A stretch of 64,000 nt of DNA, taken from NCBI RefSeq assembly GCF_042647165.1, contig NZ_JBHRUV010000017.1. The stretch is one strand, 5' to 3'. Within the stretch, counting starts at the first letter, position 1; every line of letters begins with the position of its first letter. Made by a program: the position numbers and the translations under genes. This document shows, piece after piece, positions 26,173 through 37,709 of this stretch. The stretch comes from Camelimonas abortus (lineage in GTDB: Bacteria; Pseudomonadota; Alphaproteobacteria; Rhizobiales; Beijerinckiaceae). Under the pieces are notes generated by a model. The model saw nothing but the letters and a program-made list of their open reading frames with translations. It was not told where the DNA came from and ran no database searches.

Positions 26173-27057
26173 ATGGCCCACCTGGTTTTTGACCGTCCGC
26201 TGCTGCGCCGGCGCATCACCCGCGCCGCCAGGGCGGGACTCGCCGATTTTCTGGTCGACCAGGCGGCGGAGGAGCTGGCGCTGCGCCTGTCGGCCGTCAA
26301 CCGGCGCTTCGACTGCGCCCTTGACCTTGGCGGCCCCGGGGAGCAGGTCCGCCGGACCCTGTTCGACCATGGCGTCGGGCGGGTCGTGCGCGCCCCGGTC
26401 GCCTGTGGCCTTGGCGGCGACGTGGTGGTGGACGAGGAGGCGCTGCCGTTCGCCCCTGAATCATTTGATCTTGTCGTCGGCGTGATGTCGCTGCAGGGCG
26501 TGAACGACCTTCCCGGCGCCCTTGCGCAGATCCGCCGCATCCTGAAGCCGGACGGGCTGTTCATCGGCTGTCTGCCCGGCGGCGCGACGCTGTCCGAACT
26601 GCGCCAGGCGTTCACCAGGGCCGAGGCGGAGACCACCGGCGGCGTCAGCCCGCGGGTGGCCCCGTTCGCCGACGTGCGCGACATGGGCGCGCTGCTGCAG
26701 CGGGCGGGTTTCGCCCTTCCGGTGGCCGATCTCGAAACGCTGACGGTGCGTTACGCCCATCCGCTGCGCCTGCTGGCGGACCTGCGCGCCATGGGCGTGG
26801 CCAACGCCCTCGCCGACCGGCGCCGCGCCCCCCTGCGCCGCGACACCCTGCTGCGCATGTGCGAGGCCTATGTGGAGCGGTTTTCTGATCCGGACGGCCG
26901 CGTCCGCGCCACCTTCGACATGGTGTGGCTGTCCGGCTGGGCTCCGCACGCCAGCCAGCAGCAGCCGTTGCGGCCGGGGTCGGCGAAGATGCGTATGATT
27001 GACGCGCTGCGCGTTGACGCGGCGATCATGGCGAAAGCGGACGGCGGGGGGCGTTAG
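26173..27057 (+). CDS. BioC/NDUFAF5-like methyltransferase
   Basis: 294 residues. The SAM-binding core 'CALDLGGPGEQV' is a degenerate GxGxG loop, followed by 'LPFAPESFDLVVGVMSLQGVNDLPGAL' and 'RILKPDGLFIGCLPGG'. The C-terminus 'VRATFDMVWLSGWAPH' is specific for the NDUFAF5-like branch, which in mitochondria hydroxylates a complex I subunit rather than methylating. The alphaproteobacterial homologue could help assemble NADH dehydrogenase, but BioC-like biotin synthesis is not excluded. AGGAG precedes the ATG. Divergent from comF. Confidence 0.85.
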   Translation: MAHLVFDRPLLRRRITRAARAGLADFLVDQAAEELALRLSAVNRRFDCALDLGGPGEQVRRTLFDHGVGRVVRAPVACGLGGDVVVDEEALPFAPESFDLVVGVMSLQGVNDLPGALAQIRRILKPDGLFIGCLPGGATLSELRQAFTRAEAETTGGVSPRVAPFADVRDMGALLQRAGFALPVADLETLTVRYAHPLRLLADLRAMGVANALADRRRAPLRRDTLLRMCEAYVERFSDPDGRVRATFDMVWLSGWAPHASQQQPLRPGSAKMRMIDALRVDAAIMAKADGGGR

Positions 27058-27195
27058 GGCGCCGTCCGGGCGCAGGCGCGCAGGCGTTTTCGCCCTGTTC
27101 CGCGGGGGCGGAGGGATCGCGCCGCCCTTTCGTCAGGCGACGCCTGTTCGACGATGGCGCCATGACCGGACCCGCCTCGCGCGTGGTCAGCGTGC

Positions 27196-27225
27196 TTGCG
27201 ATTAAGGCTGCCTCTCCCTTATAGA
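27196..27225 (+). promoter_or_regulatory. Possible ptsP promoter
   Basis: TTGCGA (27196-27201) and TATAGA (27220-27225) with an 18-bp spacer, 4/6 matches each, about 90 bases before the ptsP start. It is the best sigma-70-like pair in the 260-bp gap. Confidence 0.45.
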
Positions 27226-27317
27226 ACACTGGTAGAACGGGCGGCGGGGGGCGCCGCTTCCGATCCACTCCGCGGCGCGGAAAACGCCGGCACGCCGGCT
27301 GATCGAGGTGATGGCTG

Positions 27318-29585
27318 ATGCGAGGCGCTCTAGGCGGCCCACGCGTGCTCCTGCGTCGTCTCCGGGAGGTGATGGCGGAGCCCGTCAGCGCTCAGGAGAA
27401 GCTGGATCGCATCGTCGTCCTCATCGCCAACAACATGGTGGCCGAGGTCTGCTCGGTCTACGTGCTGCGCGCCGACGGCAATCTTGAGCTTTACGCCACA
27501 GAGGGCCTGAAGCCGGAGGCGGTGCACCGCACCGTCATCGGCTCCAACGAGGGCCTCGTCGGCCTCATCGCCTCCAGCGCCGAGCCGCTGGCGCTCTCCG
27601 ACGCCCAGAGTCACGAGGCCTTCTCCTACAAGCCCGAGACGGGCGAGGAAATCTACCACTCCTTCCTCGGCGTGCCGATTCTGCGCGCCGGCCAGACGCT
27701 GGGCGTTCTGGTGGTGCAGAACCGCGCCTACCGCGTCTATACCGAGGAGGAAATCGAGGCGCTGCAGACCACCACCATGGTCATCGCCGAGATGGTGGCT
27801 TCCGGCGACCTGCAGACCCTCGCCCCGCCCGGCCAGGACATCGCCATCCGCCGGCCCATGGCGCAGCGCGGCGTCGCCCTCTCCGAGGGCATCGGCCTCG
27901 GCTATGTGGTGCTGCACGAGCCCCGCGTGGTGGTGCAGAAGCTGATCGCCGACGACGTCTCGGTCGAGCTGAAGCGCATCGACGACGCCATCGCCGCCCT
28001 GCGCGCCCGCATTGACAGCCTGCTGGCGCGCGGCGACGTCTCGCACAGCGGCGAGCACCGCGACGTGCTGGAGACGGTGCGGATGTTCGCCCACGACCAG
28101 GGCTGGCTGCGCCGTATCCGCGAGGCCATCATGACCGGCCTGACGGCGGAAGGCGCGGTGGAGCGCGTGCAGTCCGACACCCGCGCCCGCATCCTGCGCC
28201 AGACCGATCCCTATCTGCGCGAGCGGCTGCACGACCTCGACGAGCTGGCCAACCGGCTGCTGCACGAGCTCTCCGGCGCGGCCTTCGCCGCGCCGCGCGA
28301 GGAGTTGCCGGACAACGCCATTCTGGTGGCGCGCACCATGGGTCCGGCGGCGCTGCTCGACTATGACCGCTCGAAGCTGCGCGGCCTTGTGCTGGAGGAG
28401 GGCGGCAAGACCAGCCACATCGCCATCGTGGCGCGCGCGCTCGGCATTCCCGCCGTCGGCGAGATCGAGGGCGTGGTGTCGCTGGTGGAGCCTGGCGACG
28501 CCATCATCGTCGACGGCCTCGCCGGCGAGGTGCAGATCCGTCCGCAGCCGGACGTCGAGGCGGCCTACGCCGAAAAGGCCCGTCTGCGCGCCCGCGCCCA
28601 GGCCAAGTACAAGCGCCTGCGCAAGACGCCCTCCGTCACGAAGGACGGGGTGGAGGTGACGCTGAACATGAACGCCGGCCTGCTGGTGGACATTCCGCAC
28701 CTGGCGGAGTCCGGCGCCAGCGGCATCGGCCTGTTCCGCACCGAGCTGCAGTTCATGGTGGCGGACAAGCTGCCTTCCGCCAGCGAGCAGCAGGCGCTTT
28801 ATGAGGAAGTGCTGCGCGGCGCCGGCGGCGCGCCGGTCACCTTCCGCACCCTCGACATCGGCGGCGACAAGGTGCTCCCCTACATGGAGCAGATGGAGGA
28901 GGAGAATCCGGCGCTGGGCTGGCGGGCCATCCGCATCGCCCTCGACCGGCCGGCGCTGCTGCGTTCGCAGGTCCGGGCGCTGCTCAAGGCGGCGGCGGGC
29001 GCCTCGCTGCGCATGATGTTTCCCATGGTCGCCACGGTGGACGAGTTCCTGCGCGCCCGCGCGCTCGTCGAGCGCGAACGCTCCTATCTGCGCCGGCACG
29101 GCTATCGCGAGCCGGAGAAGGTGGAGCTGGGGGTGATGGTGGAGGTGCCGTCGCTGCTGTTCCAGCTCGACGAGATCTGCGCGAAGGCGGACTTCATCTC
29201 CGTCGGCTCCAACGACCTGATGCAGTTCCTGTTCGCGGCGGACCGCGAGAACCGCCGCGTCTCCGGGCGCTTCGACACGCTCAGCCCCGGTTCGCTGCGC
29301 GCCCTGCGCCACATCGTCCGCACCGCTGGCCGGCACGGATGTCCGGCCACGGTGTGCGGAGAGATGTCCGGACGGCCGCTCGACGCCATGGCGCTCATCG
29401 GGCTCGGTTTCCGCGCCCTGTCGATGCCGCCGGCGGCGGTCGGGCCGGTGAAGCAGATGCTGCTGGGCCTGGAGGCGGCGCCGCTCGCCGGCGCGCTGGA
29501 GGAGATGCTTGCGGACGCTTCCGCCGCCACCCTGCGGCCGAAGCTGGAGGAATGGGCCGCCGCCCGTTCGGTTCCGCTGGAATAG
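27318..29585 (+). CDS. ptsP: PEP-protein phosphotransferase PtsP (EI-Ntr)
   Basis: 755 residues. An N-terminal GAF domain (about residues 15-165) precedes the enzyme I core. The phosphorylated histidine is H367 in GGKTSHIAIVARA, the PEP-binding domain includes 'GIGLFRTELQFM' and 'GSNDLMQFLFAADREN', and the active-site cysteine is C680 (VCGEM). It starts the nitrogen phosphotransfer chain (EI-Ntr to NPr to EIIA-Ntr), which controls carbon/nitrogen and K+ physiology; the GAF domain binds glutamine in characterised homologues. It heads ptsP-prfA-prmC on one strand. Confidence 0.96.
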   Translation: MRGALGGPRVLLRRLREVMAEPVSAQEKLDRIVVLIANNMVAEVCSVYVLRADGNLELYATEGLKPEAVHRTVIGSNEGLVGLIASSAEPLALSDAQSHEAFSYKPETGEEIYHSFLGVPILRAGQTLGVLVVQNRAYRVYTEEEIEALQTTTMVIAEMVASGDLQTLAPPGQDIAIRRPMAQRGVALSEGIGLGYVVLHEPRVVVQKLIADDVSVELKRIDDAIAALRARIDSLLARGDVSHSGEHRDVLETVRMFAHDQGWLRRIREAIMTGLTAEGAVERVQSDTRARILRQTDPYLRERLHDLDELANRLLHELSGAAFAAPREELPDNAILVARTMGPAALLDYDRSKLRGLVLEEGGKTSHIAIVARALGIPAVGEIEGVVSLVEPGDAIIVDGLAGEVQIRPQPDVEAAYAEKARLRARAQAKYKRLRKTPSVTKDGVEVTLNMNAGLLVDIPHLAESGASGIGLFRTELQFMVADKLPSASEQQALYEEVLRGAGGAPVTFRTLDIGGDKVLPYMEQMEEENPALGWRAIRIALDRPALLRSQVRALLKAAAGASLRMMFPMVATVDEFLRARALVERERSYLRRHGYREPEKVELGVMVEVPSLLFQLDEICAKADFISVGSNDLMQFLFAADRENRRVSGRFDTLSPGSLRALRHIVRTAGRHGCPATVCGEMSGRPLDAMALIGLGFRALSMPPAAVGPVKQMLLGLEAAPLAGALEEMLADASAATLRPKLEEWAAARSVPLE

Positions 29586-29657
29586 CCGGCCGGCGGCCCG
29601 CCCTGTCCGGAAGCCGGCGCCTTTTCTTGCGCCGACATTTCTGCCATTGCGGAGCCC

Positions 29658-30749
29658 ATGAACGGATTTACGCCTCCTGAAGCGCGGCTGGACGCCATTC
29701 TTGCGCGACATGCGGAGCTCAACGCGCAGCTGGCCGGCGGTCTCGACGGCGCCGCCTTCGCGCGCGCGTCGCGGGAGCTGGCCTCGCTCGCCCCCGTGGT
29801 CGACGCCATCGTCGCGTACCGCAAGGCGAAGGATGATCTGGACGGCCTCGTCGCCGTGCTGGAGGACGGCCAGTCCGATTCCGAGCTGCGGGCGCTGGCC
29901 GGCGAGGAGCTTCCGCTGGCGCGCGAGCGCCTCGCCGCCACCACCCAGGCCATGCGCCTGATGCTGGCGCCGCGCGACGCCGCGGACGACGGCTCCGCCA
30001 TCCTCGAGATCCGCGCCGGAACCGGCGGCGACGAAGCCGCGCTGTTCGCCGGCGACCTGTTCGCCATGTACAGCCGCTACGCCGCCCTGAAAGGCTGGGC
30101 GGTGGAGCCGCTGTCGGTCAGCGAAGGCACGGTGGGCGGCTATAAGGAAATCATCGCCGAGGTGCGCGGGGCCGGCGTGTTCGCCCGCCTGAAGTTTGAA
30201 TCGGGGGTGCACAGGGTGCAGCGCGTGCCGGCCACGGAGGCCTCCGGCCGCATCCACACCTCGGCCGCCACCGTGGCGGTGTTGCCGGAGGCGGGCGAGG
30301 TCGACGTCGAAATCGCCGAGAGCGACCTTCGCATTGAAACCATGCGCGCCGGCGGCGCCGGCGGCCAGCACGTCAACAAGACCGAATCGGCCATCCGCAT
30401 CACCCACATTCCCACCGGCATGGTGGTGCACGTGCAGGACGAGCGCTCGCAGCACCGCAACCGCGCCCGGGCCATGAGCCTGCTGCGGGCGCGCCTGCTG
30501 GACGCCGAGCGCACCCGCAAGGAGGCCGAGCGCGCCGCCGACCGGCGCTCCCAGGTCGGCTCCGGCGACCGCTCGGAGCGCATCCGCACCTACAACTTCC
30601 CCCAAGGGCGGGTGACCGACCACCGCATCGGTCTCACCCTCTACAAGCTGGACGACGTGCTGGCCGGCGAAGCGCTGGACGAGCTGGTGGACGCGCTCGC
30701 CGCCGCCCGCCAGGCCGAGCTGCTGGCGGCGGAAAGCGGGGAGGCATGA
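29658..30749 (+). CDS. prfA: Peptide chain release factor 1
   Basis: 363 residues. The GGQ catalytic motif is at 235-237 (RAGGAGGQHVN), and 'RVPATEASGRIHTS' holds the stop-codon-reading region of RF1. It releases the chain at UAA and UAG. The glutamine of GGQ is methylated by PrmC, whose gene overlaps this stop codon by four bases (ATGA), implying translational coupling. Confidence 0.97.
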   Translation: MNGFTPPEARLDAILARHAELNAQLAGGLDGAAFARASRELASLAPVVDAIVAYRKAKDDLDGLVAVLEDGQSDSELRALAGEELPLARERLAATTQAMRLMLAPRDAADDGSAILEIRAGTGGDEAALFAGDLFAMYSRYAALKGWAVEPLSVSEGTVGGYKEIIAEVRGAGVFARLKFESGVHRVQRVPATEASGRIHTSAATVAVLPEAGEVDVEIAESDLRIETMRAGGAGGQHVNKTESAIRITHIPTGMVVHVQDERSQHRNRARAMSLLRARLLDAERTRKEAERAADRRSQVGSGDRSERIRTYNFPQGRVTDHRIGLTLYKLDDVLAGEALDELVDALAAARQAELLAAESGEA

Positions 30750-31678
30750 GCCTCGCCGGGGCGGGCGGGCGCTGGCTGGCGCCGGGAACCGGCCGGGCGG
30801 CGGCGCTGGCCGCGCTGGCGGCGCGGCTTGCGGCGCGTGATCCCGCCGAAGCCCGCAGCGCCGCGCGCATCCTGTTCGCCGGCGTGCTCGGCGTGTCCCT
30901 GGTCGAGGTGATCGCCCGGCCTGACGCGCCGCTGGACGCCGCCGCCGTCCTGCGGCTGGAGGAAGCCGCCCGCCGTTATCTCGCCGGGGAGACGCCGGGG
31001 CGCATTCTCGGCGCGCGCGAGTTCTGGGGCATGCCCTTCCGCCTCGGGCCGGATACGCTGGAGCCGCGGCCGGAAACCGAGACCCTGGTCGAGACCGTGC
31101 TCGCCCGGCTTGACCGCGCCGGCTGGCGTGACGGACGTCCGCTGAACGTCGTCGACTTCGGCGCGGGAACCGGCTGCGTGCTTGTGGCGTTGCTCGGCGA
31201 ACTGCCGTCCGCATTCGGCGTCGGCGTCGATCTTGCGCCGGGCGCGGCGGCGGTCGCCGCCGCGAACGCCAGGCTGAACGGCGTCGCCGGCCGCTGCGTT
31301 TTCGTCGCCGGGGACTGGGACGCGGCGCTGGGGCCTGCGGCCGCCGGCGCCTTCGATGTGGTGGCGTCCAACCCGCCCTACATAGAGAGCTGGACGCTCC
31401 ACGGCCTGCCGCCGGCGGTGCGCCTGAACGATCCGGGGCTCGCCCTCGACGGCGGTCCGGACGGACTTGCGCCATACCGGATCCTCGTTCCGGCGGCGGC
31501 GCGGCTGCTGAAGCCGGGCGGCGTCGCCGCCTTCGAGGTCGGCGCGGGACAGGCCGCGACGGTGGCGGCGATGCTGCGTGGCGCGGGTTTCGCCGACGTT
31601 GGCGTGCGGGAAGATTTCGCCGGCGTCATGCGGGTGGCTTCAGGCCTGCGACAGATGGCGTCAGGACAGGGATTTTGA
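30746..31678 (+). CDS. prmC: Release factor glutamine methyltransferase PrmC
   Basis: 310 residues. The helical N-terminal domain contains 'GETPGRILGAREFWGMPF', which contacts the release factor. SAM loop 'VVDFGAGTGCVLVAL' and the catalytic NPPY starting at N209 follow. It methylates the GGQ glutamine of RF1/RF2. Start overlaps prfA by four bases. Confidence 0.96.
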   Translation: MSLAGAGGRWLAPGTGRAAALAALAARLAARDPAEARSAARILFAGVLGVSLVEVIARPDAPLDAAAVLRLEEAARRYLAGETPGRILGAREFWGMPFRLGPDTLEPRPETETLVETVLARLDRAGWRDGRPLNVVDFGAGTGCVLVALLGELPSAFGVGVDLAPGAAAVAAANARLNGVAGRCVFVAGDWDAALGPAAAGAFDVVASNPPYIESWTLHGLPPAVRLNDPGLALDGGPDGLAPYRILVPAAARLLKPGGVAAFEVGAGQAATVAAMLRGAGFADVGVREDFAGVMRVASGLRQMASGQGF

Positions 31679-32291
31679 ATTTCTGCTTGGCGTTGGGCGT
31701 TGAAGGCGATAAGGTGCGCCCATACGACGTGATTTGCGCCTGCGCATTAGGGCTTTGCAGCAGAAGCCGCCAGGGGCGATATGTCGGTGGGCCGCTGGTA
31801 TCGGCAAAACCCGTTGGCCGGGCGTGTGGAACCGGCCGGGCTGTTCCGGTTCAGGCGGCCATGAGCCATCCCTTGAACAGGTCACAGACGGTCACTTGCA
31901 CGACCCCTTGGCCATGCTTGCAGCGATACGTTCTGCGCCCTGCGCCGCCAGCGGCGCAGCGTGGCGGAACGTTTCCGGGCCCGTGCAGTCTGACATCTGG
32001 ATGCGTTGTGGACCGGCCCCTGTTCGCTAGGGAACAGCGTCGCTCCCAAGCCTGCGCCGGTCCGCGTCGGACCTGGGTCAGGGCCTGGGCGGGCGGCCAT
32101 AAAAAACCGGATGCAAGTGAACCGGATGTAGATCGCCGTCACCAATACCGGGCAGTCAGGAACGGGACGTGTCTTTCGCCCGCAGGGCGAAGACCTGCGC
32201 CCGACCCGGGATCCATGTCCCGGCCGTTCAGCGCACGAAGCCGGCGCGGTGCGGGAGCAAATACCAAACCATGGCTTCACATGAGAGACAG
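31679..32291. other. Long non-coding region between prmC and the DUF4167 gene, strongly structured
   Basis: 613 bases with no protein-like frame. Long self-complementary stretches occur. Positions 31928-31972 hold an extended hairpin whose tip is a perfect 9-bp stem (CTGCGCCGC) and whose base is ACGTTC/GAACGT. Smaller hairpins include CTGTTC...GGAACAG near 32020-32037 and TTCGCCC/GGGCGAA at 32175-32191. It contains an A6 run at 32100-32106. It must contain the promoter and leader of the DUF4167 gene, and it is long enough for a small RNA. I matched it to no RNA family I know (tmRNA, RNase P RNA and SRP RNA signatures are absent). Confidence 0.5.
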
Positions 32292-33170
32292 ATGAGACCA
32301 GGCCAGAACAGGCGCGTGCGGGGACGGATGAACCGCAAGGGCCCGAATCCCCTTACGCGCAGCTATGAGTCCAATGGACCGGATGTGAAGATCAGGGGTA
32401 CGGCCCAGCATATCGCTGAGAAGTACACGCAGCTGGCCCGTGACGCGCAGGTCGCCGGCGATCCCGTGGCCTGTGAAAACTACCTCCAGCATGCCGAACA
32501 CTATTTCCGCATCATCGCCGCCGCCCAGGCGCAGATGCAGCAGGCCTACGGCCACCAGTCGCGCGGCTATGACGAGTTCGACGATATCGATCCGGAAGAC
32601 GATTTCGCCGATCCGCTGCCGACGCCGCGCCTGGCCCAGGCGGTCGCCGGCGACGAGGCCTATCCCGCCGGCGCGCCGCAGCCGCACGCCGTCCAGCGCG
32701 AGCGGGCGGAGCGTCAGGACCGCGCCCAGCGTTATCCCGCCTCAGGCGAGCGTCAGGCGCGCCAGGGTGACAATGGCGAGGCCCGGCCGGACGCCCAGCG
32801 GCATGAGAACGGCCGCGCCGATGGCGAGCCGCGCGGCCGCCGCGAGCGTTTCCGCCGCCAGCGCGACGTCCGCATGGTGGTGCGTGAGGGCGCCGAGGCC
32901 GGCCCCGCCGGGGAAGCTGACGTCAGCGCCCTGCCGGCCTTCCTGACCACGCCGGCGCGTCCGGCCGCTCCCGCTGACGCCGGCCAGTCCCCGCCGGTCG
33001 CTGGCGGGGAGGGCGACGCCGGCGACGCGCCGGCCGCCGCTCCGGTCGAGACGGCTGGTGAGGAGAACGGCGAGCGGTTTCCGACCCGCACCCGTCGCCG
33101 TGGCCGTGGTCGCGGCCGCGTCGAGACGGCCCCGGAGAATCCTCCGGCCGAGCAGGGGATCGCCAGCTGA
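32292..33170 (+). CDS. DUF4167 domain protein
   Basis: 292 residues. The conserved N-terminal ~80 residues begin MRPGQNRRVRGRMNRKGPN and include 'GPDVKIRGTAQHIAEKY' and 'NYLQHAEHYFRIIAAAQ', the DUF4167 signature restricted to alphaproteobacteria. The rest is predicted disordered: Arg/Gln/Glu-rich, then Pro/Ala-rich, ending in an RRRGRGRGR stretch. The composition suggests RNA or ribosome binding, but function is unknown. An in-frame ATG at 32271 would add 7 residues; family N-termini favour 32292. It normally sits between prmC and clpB, as here apart from an inserted CoA transferase gene. Confidence 0.93.
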   Translation: MRPGQNRRVRGRMNRKGPNPLTRSYESNGPDVKIRGTAQHIAEKYTQLARDAQVAGDPVACENYLQHAEHYFRIIAAAQAQMQQAYGHQSRGYDEFDDIDPEDDFADPLPTPRLAQAVAGDEAYPAGAPQPHAVQRERAERQDRAQRYPASGERQARQGDNGEARPDAQRHENGRADGEPRGRRERFRRQRDVRMVVREGAEAGPAGEADVSALPAFLTTPARPAAPADAGQSPPVAGGEGDAGDAPAAAPVETAGEENGERFPTRTRRRGRGRGRVETAPENPPAEQGIAS

Positions 33171-33204
33171 CGCGGCGCTCCGTTCGTCACGCCGGAACAG
33201 GGGG

Positions 33205-33236
33205 AAGGGGCGGGCGGCGCGCCGCCCGGCCCTTTC
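33205..33236 (+). terminator. Terminator of the DUF4167 gene
   Basis: A 14-bp stem with one mismatch (AAGGGGCGGGCGGC against GCCGCCCGGCCCTT) and a 2-nt loop gap, followed by TTCTC. It is located 34 bases past the stop codon, before the convergent CoA transferase gene. Confidence 0.75.
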
Positions 33237-33255
33237 TCGTGGGCGTTGAGGCCGT

Positions 33256-34443
33256 TCAGATGGCGCCTTTTTCGCGCAGGCGGCTGATGTCCTCGCCGGA
33301 AAAGCCGGCTTCGCGCAGCACTTCCTCCGTATGTTCGCCGGTGAGCGGCGCGCGGTGGCGAATGGCGCCGGGCGTGCGGGATAGCGTCATCGGCGGCTGG
33401 GCCAGCATCGCCGGCTTCTCCATGCCGGGGTAGGCGACGGGCTGGAGATAGCCGGTGGCCTGCACGTGCGGATCGTCCAGCACCTCCTGCGGGGTCAGCA
33501 CCGGCGCCGCCGGAATCCGGGCCGCCTCCAGCTCGGCGATGGCCTCGGCGGTGGTGCGCCGCGCCAGCCATTCGGCGAGGCGGGCGCTGATCAGCTCCGA
33601 GTTTTCGCCGCGCAGCAGGTCGTTGGCGAACTTGGGATCGTTGATCCAGTAGTCCTCATTCCCCATCAGCCGCGCCCAGCGCTCGTAGATCGGCTGGCCG
33701 ACCACGGCCACGAGCACGTGCCCGTCTTTTGTCGGCAGGATGTCGGAGGGAGCGGAGGTCTGGCTGCGGTTGCCGGTCGGCTTGCGGTTGATCTGCAGCG
33801 CCGCCTGTTCAATCAGCGTCGAGGCCATCATGTTGATGGCGGTGCGCAGCAGCGCCCCTTCCACCACCTGGCCCTTGCCGGATTTTTCCCGCTCCATCAG
33901 CGCGACCAGCGCGCCAAAGGCCATGCCGAGGGCGGTGCCGAAGTCCACATAGGGCGCGATGGCGCGCACCGGATTGCCGGGCGTGCCGGTCATGTAGGCG
34001 GCGCCGGACATGGCCTGGCCGATGGCGTCGAAGCCCACCCGGTTGCGGTAGGGGCCGCTGGAGCCGAACGCCGAGGCGGTCACCAGAATGATGTCAGGCT
34101 TCACCGCCGTCAGGCTCTCGTAATCCAGCTTCATGGCGCGCAGGGTGTCGGGCGGCAGGTTGGCCACCACGATGTCCGCCGTCTCCACCAGCTTGCGCAC
34201 GATGAGCGCGCCGTCCTCGCTCATCGGATCAAGGGTGACGCCCCGCTTGTTCCGGTTGACGTGCATGAACAGCGCGCCGGCGCCGGTGTCGGAGACGGGC
34301 GCAATGAAACGGTCCTCGCCGCCGCCGCGTTTCTCGATGCGGATCACGTCCGCGCCGAAGTCGGCGAGGAGCGCCGCGCAATACGGACCGGCGATGAAAC
34401 GGCCGAAATCAAGCACGCGCACGCCGGACAGCACCTGCGACAT
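33256..34443 (-). CDS. CaiB/BaiF family CoA transferase
   Basis: 395 residues of the family III CoA transferases. 'LSGVRVLDFGRFIAGPYCAALLADFGADVIRIEK' opens the protein (the usual family N-terminus), 'MHVNRNKRGVTLD' follows, and 'PYVDFGTALG' lies at the region of the catalytic aspartate. It moves CoA between carboxylic acids (for example formyl-, succinyl-, mesaconyl- or carnitine-type substrates); the pair here cannot be deduced. GGGAGG lies 5 bases before the ATG at 34443. The open frame continues through a clpB antisense stretch and is not real there. Single gene divergent from clpB. Confidence 0.92.
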   Translation of the reverse strand: MSQVLSGVRVLDFGRFIAGPYCAALLADFGADVIRIEKRGGGEDRFIAPVSDTGAGALFMHVNRNKRGVTLDPMSEDGALIVRKLVETADIVVANLPPDTLRAMKLDYESLTAVKPDIILVTASAFGSSGPYRNRVGFDAIGQAMSGAAYMTGTPGNPVRAIAPYVDFGTALGMAFGALVALMEREKSGKGQVVEGALLRTAINMMASTLIEQAALQINRKPTGNRSQTSAPSDILPTKDGHVLVAVVGQPIYERWARLMGNEDYWINDPKFANDLLRGENSELISARLAEWLARRTTAEAIAELEAARIPAAPVLTPQEVLDDPHVQATGYLQPVAYPGMEKPAMLAQPPMTLSRTPGAIRHRAPLTGEHTEEVLREAGFSGEDISRLREKGAI

Positions 34444-34836
34444 CTGTACCTCCCTGCAACAGCATGTGGGCTTTCTCGCCGCCCTGCGGGCGGGACCCTT
34501 TGCCGGCGAGTGTAGGGATGCCGCCAGTGCTGTGAAGACGGTTTTTGATTTTTTATAACATTCAGGATGCAATGCTGGAGCCGCGGCAATGACGTCCGCG
34601 CATGGCCCGCCCGGGCGCGGGGCTTCCTGGCGGCGCCTGCGGCGAGGCGACGGCCCGCAGGGAATGAATGTCGCAGGCGAAAAAATTCGGCCGGTCCCTC
34701 TGGTGTGGCGCATGAGCAACACCCAGATTATCGCCAGGCTGGCGCTCCGGGTTACGCTGGCCACAGTTTCCGGCGGTTGCCTCCACGGGACCGTCACAGC
34801 GGGCGCGCCAGTCGGGCGGCCCCGAAGGAGATGCGC
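34444..34836. other. Divergent promoter region of the CoA transferase and clpB genes
   Basis: 393 bases. An AT-rich patch at 34535-34570 (TTTTTGATTTTTTATAACA) stands out and, on the minus strand, offers TATAA-like boxes for the CoA transferase gene. No clear heat-shock (sigma-32) promoter for clpB could be picked out. Otherwise nothing is seen. Confidence 0.4.
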
Positions 34837-37452
<2,616 letters not shown>

Positions 37453-37481
37453 ACTGGCGGCGACATCGTCATCACCTGGAG

Positions 37482-37508
37482 ACGCCGGCCCGCGGGCCGG
37501 CGTTTTTA
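37482..37508 (+). terminator. Intrinsic terminator of clpB
   Basis: A 9-bp stem ACGCCGGCC/GGCCGGCGT with a CGCG loop and a T5 tail, 30 bases past the stop codon. Confidence 0.95.
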
Positions 37509-37709
37509 TTGCAATTACTGAATATTGTTCAGATCATTTTATGATTTCTCATTATGTCGCGCATCGCTCCAAAGTATTTTCCTTGTATTTGTACAAATTC
37601 ACGCGAATATGTTTCCCGGCTGGGGAGCGACGCCTTGCGACGGAGACGGAACGGCGACGCGTCGTCGGCCGTGCCGTGGCTGCCGCGGGCGCGATGACAT
37701 GGGCATTTC
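37509..37709 (+). promoter_or_regulatory. AT-rich promoter/operator region of the aspartase-like gene
   Basis: The 110 bases after the terminator are the most AT-rich of the window. They contain an interrupted palindrome CTGAA-N5-TTCAG (37518-37532) and the perfect palindrome TTTGTACAAA (37588-37597). A weak -35/-10 pair is TTGTAT (37583) and GAATAT (37605) with 16-bp spacing. The arrangement looks like a regulated promoter. Confidence 0.5.

Noticed and set aside
27330..31475. A 1381-codon open frame antisense to ptsP, prfA and prmC
   Set aside because: It covers three certain genes on the other strand and is His/Arg/Gln/Gly-rich without family similarity. Long antisense frames arise from GC-rich codon bias.
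31679..32291. tmRNA, RNase P RNA, SRP RNA or 6S RNA in the prmC downstream gap
   Set aside because: None of the invariant sequence blocks I know for the first three is present on either strand; 6S RNA, which is defined by structure, could not be supported.
31675..32295. A 206-codon frame between prmC and the DUF4167 gene
   Set aside because: Cys/Arg/Pro-rich with no conserved blocks, and it overlaps the DUF4167 start. Better read as non-coding.
34560..34836. A heat-shock (sigma-32) promoter for clpB
   Set aside because: No CTTGAA/CCCCAT-like pair with proper spacing could be found by eye.
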